A stretch of DNA of 43,755 bases, taken from the NCBI GenBank assembly GCA_903904655.1, contig CAIVDK010000419.1, forward strand, positions 1-43,755. Direction: 5' to 3'. A program made the position numbers and the translations under genes. The DNA is from an uncultured delta proteobacterium. Lineage in GTDB: Bacteria; Desulfobacterota; Syntrophia; Syntrophales; Smithellaceae. The notes under the pieces were generated by a model. That model ran no database searches and had not been told where the DNA came from. It was given only the letters and a program-made list of their open reading frames with translations. This document shows positions 1 to 8,490 of this stretch, piece by piece (the first letter of the stretch is position 1; every line of letters begins with the position of its first letter).

Positions 1-35
1 AGAAGGTGTCGTGGATAGCCGGAACCGTCTTGATT

Positions 36-1709
36 CTACGACTCAGAACAAACCCTGTCTTTCCCGTTCTTTTTCCCCTGGTACATGAGTTGGTCAATCC
101 GGTGCACGAAAGCCTTCATATCTTCCTGTGGTTTGTACTGGCCAAGCCCGATGCTCACCGTCACATGGACGTCCTGACCGGGCGCCGGGGAAAAGATCTC
201 ATCTCTGAATTCCATCCGGATTCTTTCGGCGGTAACAGCGCCGTCCGCACTTGTCGTCATGGGCAAGAGGATGGTGAACTCCTCGCCGCCATAGCGATAG
301 GCGGAATCGGTCTGGCGCAGGCATCGTTTGACCACCTGGCCAAGTCGCGACAAGACCTGGTCTCCTTCGACATGGCCATAGGTGTCGTTAAATGCCTTGA
401 AATCGTCAAGATCGAGGACCAAGAGGGTCAAGGGCTGTCCGTAACGATCTGCCCGATCCATCTCCATCTTGAGTTGATTATGAAAATATCTGGAATTGTA
501 AAGCGAGGTGAGGTCATCGTTAATACTGAGTTCCCGGTATCTCTGTTCGCTTGCCCTCAGGGCCTCCTCCGCTCTTCTGCGGTCGGTGATGTCGACGGAA
601 AAACCGATGATTCCGATAATCCGCCCTTCTTTATCCCTGTAGGGTATCTTATCGGTTTGAACCCACTTTTTGCCAGTGGCGGTCTCCATGGGTTCGACTA
701 TGCCCGTCTTGGGTTTACCCGATGCGATAATTTCCTTGTCGTCTTCCCAATAGGTCGTCGCCTGGGCGGGATAAATTTCAAAGCCTGTTTTGCCCTCCAC
801 TTCTTTCCTGGACAGGCCTGTTTCCTTGGCAAGCGCCTTATTCACACGAATGAATTTATTTTCACGATCCTTGTAAAAGATCATAGTGGGAGACGTATCC
901 AGAATGGTCTGCAACTCTTCGCGATTCTTTTGTAAATCGTAGAAAATGAGACGGTAAGGATTCTCCAGGCCGGTCACGATGATCGCCCTATAAACGAGAT
1001 AGAAGGCAAATATTTTGAAGTAATGACCGATCAGGTTCGATAAGCCGTAGACGCTGATGTAAAAGGTGAAGGCCAGCTCCGAGACGATCGTGAGGACGAT
1101 CGACCAAACCATCAATCGCAAGATTATTGGATCAAACTTCTCGCTGCGGTGTAACAACAAGGCCAAGGAAAGTAACAGGATCAAGCAAATGACGTACTCG
1201 CTGACAATTTTAAAAAGGGTCAGCCCCTGGCCATCGACAAAGCAATCAGGAAACAGCGTGCCGGAAAAGACGGTCGCCAGCAGCAGAAGGGTTACGGAAA
1301 GATAAAAACCGAAAACAACGCGGACGTTCGGCTTTCGATCAAGAAACCATGGCGCGACAAGGAGAGACAGGCTTTGAAGGTAACGGGCGATGATCCATAG
1401 TTGCGTGGGCAGGTTGGCGTCGAATTCCCGAAAAATCCCCATGCCCTTGTAGGCCAGAGTGTGAACAAAATCGATGAGACCTACAAACAAAAAGGCGATA
1501 CTGAGGAACAAAACATAATTATTGGTTGTCAGGTGACGGGTATTCCAGGCGATCATGAAGAGAGAGAAGGCAATGACGATGGAAAAACTTTCCGCGACAA
1601 TATGAAAGAGAACATAGCTGTAGAAGCTTGTCAGATAAAGCCCCGCACACAGCAAAGTCCACGTGATCAGACTCCGGAAATTTTTTTTCATGATTGATCG
1701 CAATGACAC
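36..1709 (-). CDS. Membrane diguanylate cyclase: MASE3-like N-terminal membrane domain, PAS, GGDEF (GTG start at 1709 or ATG at 1691)
   Basis: ORF 557 aa; multi-TM N-terminus of MASE3 type; PAS segment (FYKDRENKFIRVNKALAKETGLS...); C-terminal RQTDSAYRYGGEEF with an RxxD I-site 5 residues before GGEEF. Confidence 0.92.
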   Translation of the reverse strand: MSLRSIMKKNFRSLITWTLLCAGLYLTSFYSYVLFHIVAESFSIVIAFSLFMIAWNTRHLTTNNYVLFLSIAFLFVGLIDFVHTLAYKGMGIFREFDANLPTQLWIIARYLQSLSLLVAPWFLDRKPNVRVVFGFYLSVTLLLLATVFSGTLFPDCFVDGQGLTLFKIVSEYVICLILLLSLALLLHRSEKFDPIILRLMVWSIVLTIVSELAFTFYISVYGLSNLIGHYFKIFAFYLVYRAIIVTGLENPYRLIFYDLQKNREELQTILDTSPTMIFYKDRENKFIRVNKALAKETGLSRKEVEGKTGFEIYPAQATTYWEDDKEIIASGKPKTGIVEPMETATGKKWVQTDKIPYRDKEGRIIGIIGFSVDITDRRRAEEALRASEQRYRELSINDDLTSLYNSRYFHNQLKMEMDRADRYGQPLTLLVLDLDDFKAFNDTYGHVEGDQVLSRLGQVVKRCLRQTDSAYRYGGEEFTILLPMTTSADGAVTAERIRMEFRDEIFSPAPGQDVHVTVSIGLGQYKPQEDMKAFVHRIDQLMYQGKKNGKDRVCSES

Positions 1710-1798
1710 CGGTCTATTGCCTCACATTTCCCCAAAAAGGGAACCGGGAGCTTGTCATGATCCTGTCTCTTCCAGATTAAAACCATTCTCCCGGAAGA
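1696..1798 (-). promoter_or_regulatory. Putative structured 5' leader of the diguanylate cyclase
   Basis: Three inverted repeats: CCGGGAG/CTCCCGG (1788-1794 with 1744-1750), TCTTCC/GGAAGA (1793-1798 with 1768-1773), GATCATGACA/TGTCAT-gca-GATC (1753-1762 with 1696-1708), the last covering the GTG start. Confidence 0.4.
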
Positions 1799-1834
1799 TC
1801 CGCGTCGATAAGCACTTGCTTCTTTATTGAGAAC

Positions 1835-1863
1835 ATTATAATTATTTCGAGATTTTATGTCAA
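1835..1863 (-). promoter_or_regulatory. Sigma70-type promoter of the diguanylate cyclase (TTGACA-17-TATAAT)
   Basis: Minus strand reads TTGACA TAAAATCTCGAAATAAT TATAAT, both hexamers consensus, 17-bp spacer. Confidence 0.8.
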
Positions 1864-1996
1864 TCGAAAACAAGCCATCGAAAACAGGCCACAGGATGCG
1901 GAGTGCATCACCGATGACCGCGTTCGATGTATTCATCCCATCCTTTATTTTTGTTTCATTCGGAAATCCCCGACAGAAACTTCCTGATTAAAATAA

Positions 1997-2025
1997 TTGA
2001 CAAATCCGGTCCTTAGTAATAATAT
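1997..2025 (+). promoter_or_regulatory. Sigma70-type promoter upstream of rfaE1 (TTGACA-17-TAATAT)
   Basis: TTGACA at 1997-2002, 17-bp spacer, TAATAT at 2020-2025. Confidence 0.65.
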
Positions 2026-2109
2026 CCCCCAACTTTTTAAATCAAAAATCTAGCGCATACGGCGCTTTTTTCTTTTTAGGATCTTAATTTTTCAGGAGTT
2101 TTTTGACAC

Positions 2110-3099
2110 GTGCATAAGAGGATCGCGAAAAAAAAAGCTTTGGAAATCATTGCGAATTTCCCGAGTTCCGGTGTGCTGGTCGTCGGAGATGTCATGGTCG
2201 ATCATTTCATCTGGGGTAAGGTAGCGCGAGTTTCCCCGGAGGCGCCGGTGCCGGTGGTCGATGTTCAGAAAGACTCTGTGATGCTGGGCGGCTGTACCAA
2301 TGTGCTCAATACGATCTATGCCATGGGCGGCCAGGTTTTTGTGGCCGGTGTGATTGGCGCTGATGATATCGGCAAGGGTTTAATCAAACAGTTGAGAGAC
2401 CGTGACATCGATACGGGCGGTATTATTGTTGAGAAGGGCAGGCCGACAACGCTCAAAACGAGAATTGTCGCACACGGACAGCAAATCGTTCGGTTTGACC
2501 AGGAAAGCAGAAAGCCTATTCCCAGGGCCAGTTGCGATAAAATTCTTGCCTATGTGAAATCTCTGCGCGGCAAGATCGGCGCCATCGTGGTTTCCGATTA
2601 CAGCAAAGGCGTCGTATCCAGAGAGCTGATTGAAGGTATAAAAAGTATTGCCGGGGATTCAAAGATATTTTTGTGCGTTGATCCGAAGCAAAGCGATTTT
2701 TCGATTTACGCGGGCGCCCATGTCATTACGCCCAATCATCATGAAGCCCAGCGCGCCGCCGGTATGGAGATTATCAGCGGGGATGATCTTTTAACGCTGG
2801 GGGGAATGCTGCTTGCAAAATTTGATTTCCAGGCCCTGCTGGTGACGCGGGGTGAAGAAGGCATGAGCCTGTTCGAAAAGGGGCGTAAGATCGACCACAC
2901 GCATTTTCCGGCGCAAGCGAAAGAAGTTTACGATGTGACGGGCGCGGGGGATACCGTCATCGGTGTGCTGGCGCTGGCGCTGGCTGCGCAGGCGAATCTG
3001 AAGGAGGCAACATCTCTGGCCAATCACGCCGCGGGTATTGTTGTGGGTAAGGTGGGAACGTCCACGGTCTCCAGAGAAGAATTGATCAGCGTATTATGA
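2110..3099 (+). CDS. rfaE1: D-glycero-beta-D-manno-heptose-7-phosphate kinase (stand-alone kinase domain)
   Basis: PfkB-family: VVGDVMVDHFIWGKVARVSPEAPVPVV, DVTGAGDTVIGVLALALA. Confidence 0.92.
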   Translation: MHKRIAKKKALEIIANFPSSGVLVVGDVMVDHFIWGKVARVSPEAPVPVVDVQKDSVMLGGCTNVLNTIYAMGGQVFVAGVIGADDIGKGLIKQLRDRDIDTGGIIVEKGRPTTLKTRIVAHGQQIVRFDQESRKPIPRASCDKILAYVKSLRGKIGAIVVSDYSKGVVSRELIEGIKSIAGDSKIFLCVDPKQSDFSIYAGAHVITPNHHEAQRAAGMEIISGDDLLTLGGMLLAKFDFQALLVTRGEEGMSLFEKGRKIDHTHFPAQAKEVYDVTGAGDTVIGVLALALAAQANLKEATSLANHAAGIVVGKVGTSTVSREELISVL

Positions 3100-3632
3100 G
3101 CAAACCGACGCAGGCCCTGCCGGTCAAACTGGTCTTCAGCGTTTTTGCCCCGGCGGCCGAGATATTAAACGATACCATCAACAGGCTGTCTGCTCTTTAT
3201 AGTCAGCCTGATTTTGTTAGCGAACAGAACCTCTTTGATTATACGGATTATTATAACCCGGAAATGGGGCAGGTGCTTGTCCGGCGTTTTCTGTCGATGG
3301 AAAAGTTAATCCGGCCGGAAGCATTACCGGATATCAAGCTTGCGACGAATGATATTGAAAAAGAATCGGCCGTTGATGCTCGCAGGCACGTGAACATTGA
3401 TCCCGGTTATCTGTCGCAGGCTCATCTGATTCTGGCCACCGGTAAGGGTTATTCGCACAGGCCTTATTTACGTGATGGAATTTACGCGGATCTGACATTG
3501 ATTTATCAGGGAAAGAAGTTTTGTTCTCTGCCCTGGACGTATCCGGATTACGCAGACGAGAAACAGTTATCCATGTTAAGCGCTATCCGGTCGCGGTATT
3601 TATTGCAATTAAAAATGACTGAGCCGATATAG
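3096..3632 (+). CDS. DUF4416 family protein
   Basis: ATGA overlap with rfaE1; sequence resembles DUF4416 (YYNPEMG, WTYPDYA). Confidence 0.8.
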   Translation: MSKPTQALPVKLVFSVFAPAAEILNDTINRLSALYSQPDFVSEQNLFDYTDYYNPEMGQVLVRRFLSMEKLIRPEALPDIKLATNDIEKESAVDARRHVNIDPGYLSQAHLILATGKGYSHRPYLRDGIYADLTLIYQGKKFCSLPWTYPDYADEKQLSMLSAIRSRYLLQLKMTEPI

Positions 3633-3662
3633 AACAAAATAATTTCGCAAGAAGGTTTGAAC

Positions 3663-4541
3663 ATGATTAAAAGTATGACCGGTTACGGCCGGGTGGAAAC
3701 GCTTTGTGACGGCCGGAATATTGTGGTGGAAGCCAAATCCGTCAACCATCGCTTTCTGGAAATTGCCCTCAGAATGCCCGCCGCGATTTACCCGCTGGAG
3801 ATGGAGTATAAAAAGAAAGTAGGGGAAAGATTCAAACGAGGCCGCATTGATATTTCGATCCGGTTGGAAGGAGAGGGCGCCGAAACATCCAGGGTGAATT
3901 TGAATATGGAGGTTGCGCGCAACTACTTTGATGTTTTGCTCCGGCTGAAAAATGAATTCAATATACCCGAGCCGATCAGCCTTAAGAACCTCAGCAGTTT
4001 TCGGGATATTTTCACGCCGCCTGCGGAAACACAGTTGGATGCCGCTTTTTTGAATCAGGTGGAGATGACACTGCAAGAAGCGTTGTCGATGCTGGTCAAC
4101 ATGAGGCAGGATGAAGGAATTGCGTTGTTCTCGGATATGCAAATGAGACTTCGGGCCATTGGCGAGACGATGGAAACCGTTCGGTCGCGTGCGCCGCAGG
4201 TCGTGCTGGAGTATCAGAAGCGCCTTGCAGACAGGATTAAGGAGCTGACGGCGGGATTCGATCTTGACGCTGCCCGTCTGGCTCAGGAAGTGGCGCTTAT
4301 GGCGGATCGATGCGATATCACCGAGGAGATTGTCCGGATGCAAAGCCATATAAGCCAGTTTGAAACTCTGCTGCAAAGCGACGAGGCGGAAGGCAGGAAA
4401 ATCGACTTCCTTCTGCAGGAAATGAACCGTGAAATTAATACGATCGGGTCCAAAGGCAATGATGTGGAAATTGCCCGCCTGGTCATTGACGCCAAAAGTG
4501 AACTGGGCAAGTTGCGCGAGCAGGCGCAGAATATCGAGTAG
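3663..4541 (+). CDS. YicC/YloC-family endoribonuclease
   Basis: MIKSMTGYGR N-terminus, FLLQEMNREINTIGSKGND C-terminal motif; ATG at 3663. Confidence 0.93.
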   Translation: MIKSMTGYGRVETLCDGRNIVVEAKSVNHRFLEIALRMPAAIYPLEMEYKKKVGERFKRGRIDISIRLEGEGAETSRVNLNMEVARNYFDVLLRLKNEFNIPEPISLKNLSSFRDIFTPPAETQLDAAFLNQVEMTLQEALSMLVNMRQDEGIALFSDMQMRLRAIGETMETVRSRAPQVVLEYQKRLADRIKELTAGFDLDAARLAQEVALMADRCDITEEIVRMQSHISQFETLLQSDEAEGRKIDFLLQEMNREINTIGSKGNDVEIARLVIDAKSELGKLREQAQNIE

Positions 4542-4545
4542 GAAT

Positions 4546-5160
4546 ATGTCGGATCAGGGATTAATCATCGTGCTGTCCGCGCCTTCAGGGGCGGGAAAAA
4601 GCAGTATTTGCCGAAGGTTGCTTGCGGCATGTCCCGAAATTGAATTTTCCGTTTCCTATACATCAAGGACGCCGCGCCCCAATGAGGGGAACGGAAAAGA
4701 TTATCATTTTATTTCCCGTGAAGATTTTCAGCGACGGATTGATCAGGGTGAGTTTGTCGAATGGATAGAGAATTACGGACACTTTTATGGTACGTCCGGC
4801 AAGGCGATGCATGAAGTTTTAGGCAAAGGAAAAGATTTATTGCTCGATATCGAGCCGCGTGGCGCAAAAGAAATTAAGAAAAAATTTAAAGACGGCGTTT
4901 TTGTTTTTGTGCTCCCCCCCTCTTTAGGCGAGCTTCTGAATCGGCTGAAAAAGCGGGGACATGAAAGCCCGGAAGTGATAAAAACACGATTTACACAAGC
5001 CGAGAGTGAATTAAAAGAAGTTTTGTGGTATGACTACACCGTTCTTAACGAAGATCTGGAAACGGCAGCCCGAGAGCTGATCGCGATTTACCGCGCAGAA
5101 AAATGTAAAACAAACCGTTTACACGGTAAAATTGATCGTTTATTAAATCATGTTAGATAG
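4546..5160 (+). CDS. gmk: Guanylate kinase
   Basis: IIVLSAPSGAGKSSICRRL P-loop, SYTSRTPRPNEGNGKDYHF; ATG at 4546 (ORF track start is upstream). Confidence 0.96.
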   Translation: MSDQGLIIVLSAPSGAGKSSICRRLLAACPEIEFSVSYTSRTPRPNEGNGKDYHFISREDFQRRIDQGEFVEWIENYGHFYGTSGKAMHEVLGKGKDLLLDIEPRGAKEIKKKFKDGVFVFVLPPSLGELLNRLKKRGHESPEVIKTRFTQAESELKEVLWYDYTVLNEDLETAARELIAIYRAEKCKTNRLHGKIDRLLNHVR

Positions 5161-5184
5161 AGATGTTCAGGAGGTATCAGATTC

Positions 5185-5454
5185 ATGGCAAGAATTACAG
5201 TAGAAGATTCCCTATTGGTGGCCGAAACCCGATTTGGTCTGGTGTCACTGGCTTCCAAGCGGGCGCGCCAGTTGCTCAAAGGCTCCAAACCGCTCATGGA
5301 AAGTAAAAACCGGGAAATTGTTCTGGCGCTAAGAGAAATTGCGTCAGGGAGGGTTGTTTACGCCCATCCTGAATATTTAAAAGGATCCCAGGAAGATTTT
5401 AAACCGATTCCGGATAACACAGAGTTCATTGGCGATGAAGAATATCTCGAGTAG
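5185..5454 (+). CDS. rpoZ: DNA-directed RNA polymerase omega subunit
   Basis: MARITVEDSL...RFGLVSLASKRARQL. Confidence 0.93.
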   Translation: MARITVEDSLLVAETRFGLVSLASKRARQLLKGSKPLMESKNREIVLALREIASGRVVYAHPEYLKGSQEDFKPIPDNTEFIGDEEYLE

Positions 5455-6178
5455 AGAGCCCGCAGATAAGCTGATTTTTGCTTTGGATGCCGCCGGATAC
5501 GAGGAGGCTTTATCCTGGATAGAGCTTCTTTCCGGTCATGTGGGCATGTTTAAAGTCGGCAAGGAATTGTTTACATCTGTCGGGCCGAAGATTGTTGAAA
5601 GCATCAAGCAAAGAGGCAGCCGGGTATTTCTGGATTTGAAATTTCACGATATTCCCAATACGGTGGCCCGCGCCGCTGAAGCTGCCGTTGGATTGAATGT
5701 GGATATGTTCAACATCCATGCGGCGGGCGGCAGCAAAATGATTCGGGAAACCGTCGACGCTGTGGCCGCCTGCGCCGAAAAGCGCGGTATCAAAAGCCCC
5801 GTTGTTCTGGCGGTGACGGTGTTGACCAGTTTGAATAACAGCGATCTTGCGGAAATTGGATTCGAAACCACCACGAGTGATTTGGTGCTTCGCCTGGCGA
5901 AAATGGCGCAAAAGTCGGGGGCGTCAGGCGTTGTGGCCTCGCCCCAGGATATTGTTACGCTTCGACGGAATTTGGGAGAAGATTTTGTTATTGTGACGCC
6001 CGGTATCCGTAGCGCCGACGAGCAGGTTTTAGATGATCAAAAAAGGACGCTCAGCGCCTTTGAGGCGATTCAAGCAGGCGCCGATTACATTGTTGTGGGG
6101 AGGCCCATCCGACAGGCCAAAGATCCGCTCACCGCATGCCGCCGGATCATCCAGGAGATTGCCGACGGTCTGGCTTAG
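5435..6178 (+). CDS. pyrF: Orotidine 5'-phosphate decarboxylase
   Basis: LIFALD, FLDLKFHDIPNTV, VTPGIR, ADYIVVGRPI; ATG at 5435 (or TTG 5429), overlapping the rpoZ 3' end. Confidence 0.95.
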   Translation: MKNISSREPADKLIFALDAAGYEEALSWIELLSGHVGMFKVGKELFTSVGPKIVESIKQRGSRVFLDLKFHDIPNTVARAAEAAVGLNVDMFNIHAAGGSKMIRETVDAVAACAEKRGIKSPVVLAVTVLTSLNNSDLAEIGFETTTSDLVLRLAKMAQKSGASGVVASPQDIVTLRRNLGEDFVIVTPGIRSADEQVLDDQKRTLSAFEAIQAGADYIVVGRPIRQAKDPLTACRRIIQEIADGLA

Positions 6179-6223
6179 CAAAACAGCATATGATTATTTC
6201 GTTTTGTGAATAGAAGGCAAAGT

Positions 6224-6979
6224 ATGGAGGTCGTTTACGGCATCAATCCCATTAAGATTCTTCTCGCCCAAGAGGCTTCTCCCCTGAAAAAAATTATTAT
6301 TGCTGATGGTCGCGGCGGTTCGTCCGCCAAAGAAATCATAGATGTCGCCCGTCAAAAGAAAATACCGGTGGAACGGAGAGAACGTCCATATCTTGATGAA
6401 TTGACGGGTGGAACGGATCACCAGGGGGTGGTCGGTTTTCGCGATTCATTTGTGTACGCCGAGTTAGACGACTTGTTGAAAAACCGCAATCCTCATTTAT
6501 CACAAGATCTTATTTTAATACTCGACAGCATACTCGATCCGCAAAATCTGGGATCGATTATCCGCAGCGCTCATTGCCTGGGCGCCAATGGCGTGGTCAT
6601 TCCGACCGATCGCGCGGCCTCGGTGACGCCGGCGGTGATTAAAGTGTCTGCCGGCAGTGCCGAACAGCTGCCCATTGCCCGTGTGACAAATTTATCCCAG
6701 ACGATTGATTATTTAAAAGACAAAGGTTTCTGGATTTATGGCGCTGATGTTCAAGGGGGAAAGAACATCAGAGAACAGAATTTTAACTCTCCTGTGGTCT
6801 TGGTTCTGGGTAGTGAAGCCAAGGGAATACGACCGCTGGTAAAGAAGAAATGTGATTTTTTAGTCACGATTCCGATGGCGGGAAATTTTGACTCCTTCAA
6901 TGTCGCTGTTGCCGCAGGGATCATTCAGTATGAAATCTTTCTTAAGCGATGGGACAAAAAAACGAATGATCAGGCTTAA
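6224..6979 (+). CDS. rlmB: 23S rRNA (guanosine-2'-O-)-methyltransferase RlmB (SpoU family)
   Basis: LDSILDPQNLGSIIRSAHCLGANGV, LVLGSEAKGIRPL, IPMAGNFDSFNVAVAAGI. Confidence 0.93.
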   Translation: MEVVYGINPIKILLAQEASPLKKIIIADGRGGSSAKEIIDVARQKKIPVERRERPYLDELTGGTDHQGVVGFRDSFVYAELDDLLKNRNPHLSQDLILILDSILDPQNLGSIIRSAHCLGANGVVIPTDRAASVTPAVIKVSAGSAEQLPIARVTNLSQTIDYLKDKGFWIYGADVQGGKNIREQNFNSPVVLVLGSEAKGIRPLVKKKCDFLVTIPMAGNFDSFNVAVAAGIIQYEIFLKRWDKKTNDQA

Positions 6980-7019
6980 AGCAGGCCGGAAATAAAAGTG
7001 GTATTTTTAATTTAACTTG

Positions 7020-7048
7020 TTGAAACGACATGGAAGATAGTTTATGAT
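7020..7048 (+). promoter_or_regulatory. Sigma70-type promoter upstream of pilC (TTGAAA-17-TATGAT)
   Basis: TTGAAA at 7020-7025, 17-bp spacer, TATGAT at 7043-7048. Confidence 0.6.
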
Positions 7049-7092
7049 GCATCCGTCAATAAGCAATTCCTTGAAGAGAAAGGTTGTTAGCG

Positions 7093-8301
7093 ATGCCGGT
7101 TTTTCTTTGGGCGGGAACAACGAAAAAGAACGAAGTCAAAAAAGGCGAGATAGAAGCCGCCGATGAGTTGGCTGCTCGTACGCTCTTGAGACGGCAGGGA
7201 TTTAAGTCCATCGATGTTCGAAAACAGCCGAAAGATCTGATGGAGTATCTTCCTTTCCTGGCAGGGGGTGTGAAAGAAAAAGACGTTGTGGTTTTCTGCC
7301 GGATTTTTTCTACGATGATTAATGCCGGCTTGCCGCTCATTCAATGCCTGGATCTGCTGGCCCAGCAGGAGAAAAATAAGGCTTTTGCCAAAATTATCCG
7401 GTCCGTTAAGGAAAATATTGAGGGCGGCACCAGCCTGACGGATGCACTGAAAAAATATCCGAAAGTATTTGATGAACTGTTTGTCAACTTAATTGCTGCC
7501 GGCGAAGCGGGCGGTATTTTGGACGTTGTTTTGGAACGTCTTTCCAATTATCTGGAAAAAGCGATGAAGTTGAAAAGAAAAGTCAAAAGCGCCATGACAT
7601 ACCCGATAGCGGTCCTTGTCATTTCTGTTGCAGTCGTTGCTTTGCTTCTGATCAAAGTTATTCCCGTATTTCAGAAGATGTTTGAAGGTATGGGTGGTGA
7701 GCTTCCCGGTCCGACGGCGATGATCGTGGCGATGAGCGAGTTTGCCCAGACTTATTGGTGGGTGATCTTTGCTGTGATCGTTGTGCTGGTGATTGCCTTT
7801 AATCGATTTTATAAAACAGAGAAAGGCCGCTGGATGATGGATTCGGCCCTGCTCAAAGCGCCGGTTTTCGGACCGGTGTTTAAAAAAGTGGCCGTAGCCA
7901 AGTTCTCACGGACGATGGCGACCATGATGAGCTCCGGCGTGCCGATTTTAGAAGGATTGAATATCGTCAGTAAAACATCGGGCAATGTGGTGGTTGAAAA
8001 TGCTTTAATGAAAACGCGTCAAAGTATCAGCGAAGGCCAGTCTATAGCCGAGCCGCTGGCTGAAACAGGTATTTTCCCGTCGATGGTTGTCCAGATGATT
8101 GCGGTAGGCGAAGCCACCGGTGCTCTGGACTCCATGCTCAATAAAATTGCTGATTTCTATGATGATGAAGTGGATACGGCAGTGGATGCTATGACATCCC
8201 TGTTGGAACCGGTGATGATGGTTTTCCTCGGAGGGATTGTCGGTGGGATGATTGTCGCCATGTATCTGCCGATCTTCAAGATGGCGTCGGTTGTGGGCTG
8301 A
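7093..8301 (+). CDS. pilC: Type II secretion / type IV pilus inner-membrane platform protein (PilC/GspF)
   Basis: MPVFLWAGTTKKNEVKKGEIEA; two T2SSF domains (FCRIFSTMINAGLPLIQCLDLL; FSRTMATMMSSGVPILEGLNIV). Confidence 0.92.
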   Translation: MPVFLWAGTTKKNEVKKGEIEAADELAARTLLRRQGFKSIDVRKQPKDLMEYLPFLAGGVKEKDVVVFCRIFSTMINAGLPLIQCLDLLAQQEKNKAFAKIIRSVKENIEGGTSLTDALKKYPKVFDELFVNLIAAGEAGGILDVVLERLSNYLEKAMKLKRKVKSAMTYPIAVLVISVAVVALLLIKVIPVFQKMFEGMGGELPGPTAMIVAMSEFAQTYWWVIFAVIVVLVIAFNRFYKTEKGRWMMDSALLKAPVFGPVFKKVAVAKFSRTMATMMSSGVPILEGLNIVSKTSGNVVVENALMKTRQSISEGQSIAEPLAETGIFPSMVVQMIAVGEATGALDSMLNKIADFYDDEVDTAVDAMTSLLEPVMMVFLGGIVGGMIVAMYLPIFKMASVVG

Positions 8302-8322
8302 AGATGTAAAAGAAGAAAAAAA

Positions 8323-8399
8323 TGGTCGGGATGGCGCGATTTGAACGCGCGACTCCTGCGTCCCGAACGCAGTGCCCTACCAAGCTGGGCCACATCCCG
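8323..8399 (-). tRNA. tRNA-Pro (anticodon CGG), CCA encoded
   Basis: CGGGATGTGGCCCAGCTTGGTAGGGCACTGCGTTCGGGACGCAGGAGTCGCGCGTTCAAATCGCGCCATCCCGACCA; full cloverleaf. Confidence 0.96.
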
Positions 8400-8413
8400 A
8401 CACGGGCAGGGAC

Positions 8414-8440
8414 ATTATAAAATTTATCGCGAAATGTCCA
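8414..8440 (-). promoter_or_regulatory. Promoter of tRNA-Pro
   Basis: Minus strand TGGACA...TATAAT, about 15 bp apart (or TAATGT at 17 bp), just upstream of the tRNA. Confidence 0.5.
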
Positions 8441-8490
8441 CATGTTTTTATTTACGATGATATTATATTAGCAAAGAGAGCACCCGACAC

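Noticed and set aside
6-935. 309-aa plus-strand ORF
   Set aside because: Lies antisense to the clearly recognisable diguanylate cyclase; low-complexity composition with no domain similarity, so a shadow ORF.
1688-1936. 82-aa minus-strand ORF over the diguanylate cyclase leader
   Set aside because: Spans the promoter and the inverted repeats; no recognisable domain and no clear Shine-Dalgarno; more likely non-coding leader.
3609-4376. 255-aa minus-strand ORF
   Set aside because: Antisense shadow of yicC; no recognisable domain.
8157-8393. 78-aa minus-strand ORF MAQLGRALRSGRRSRAFKSRHPDH...
   Set aside because: Reads through tRNA-Pro; spurious tRNA-derived ORF.
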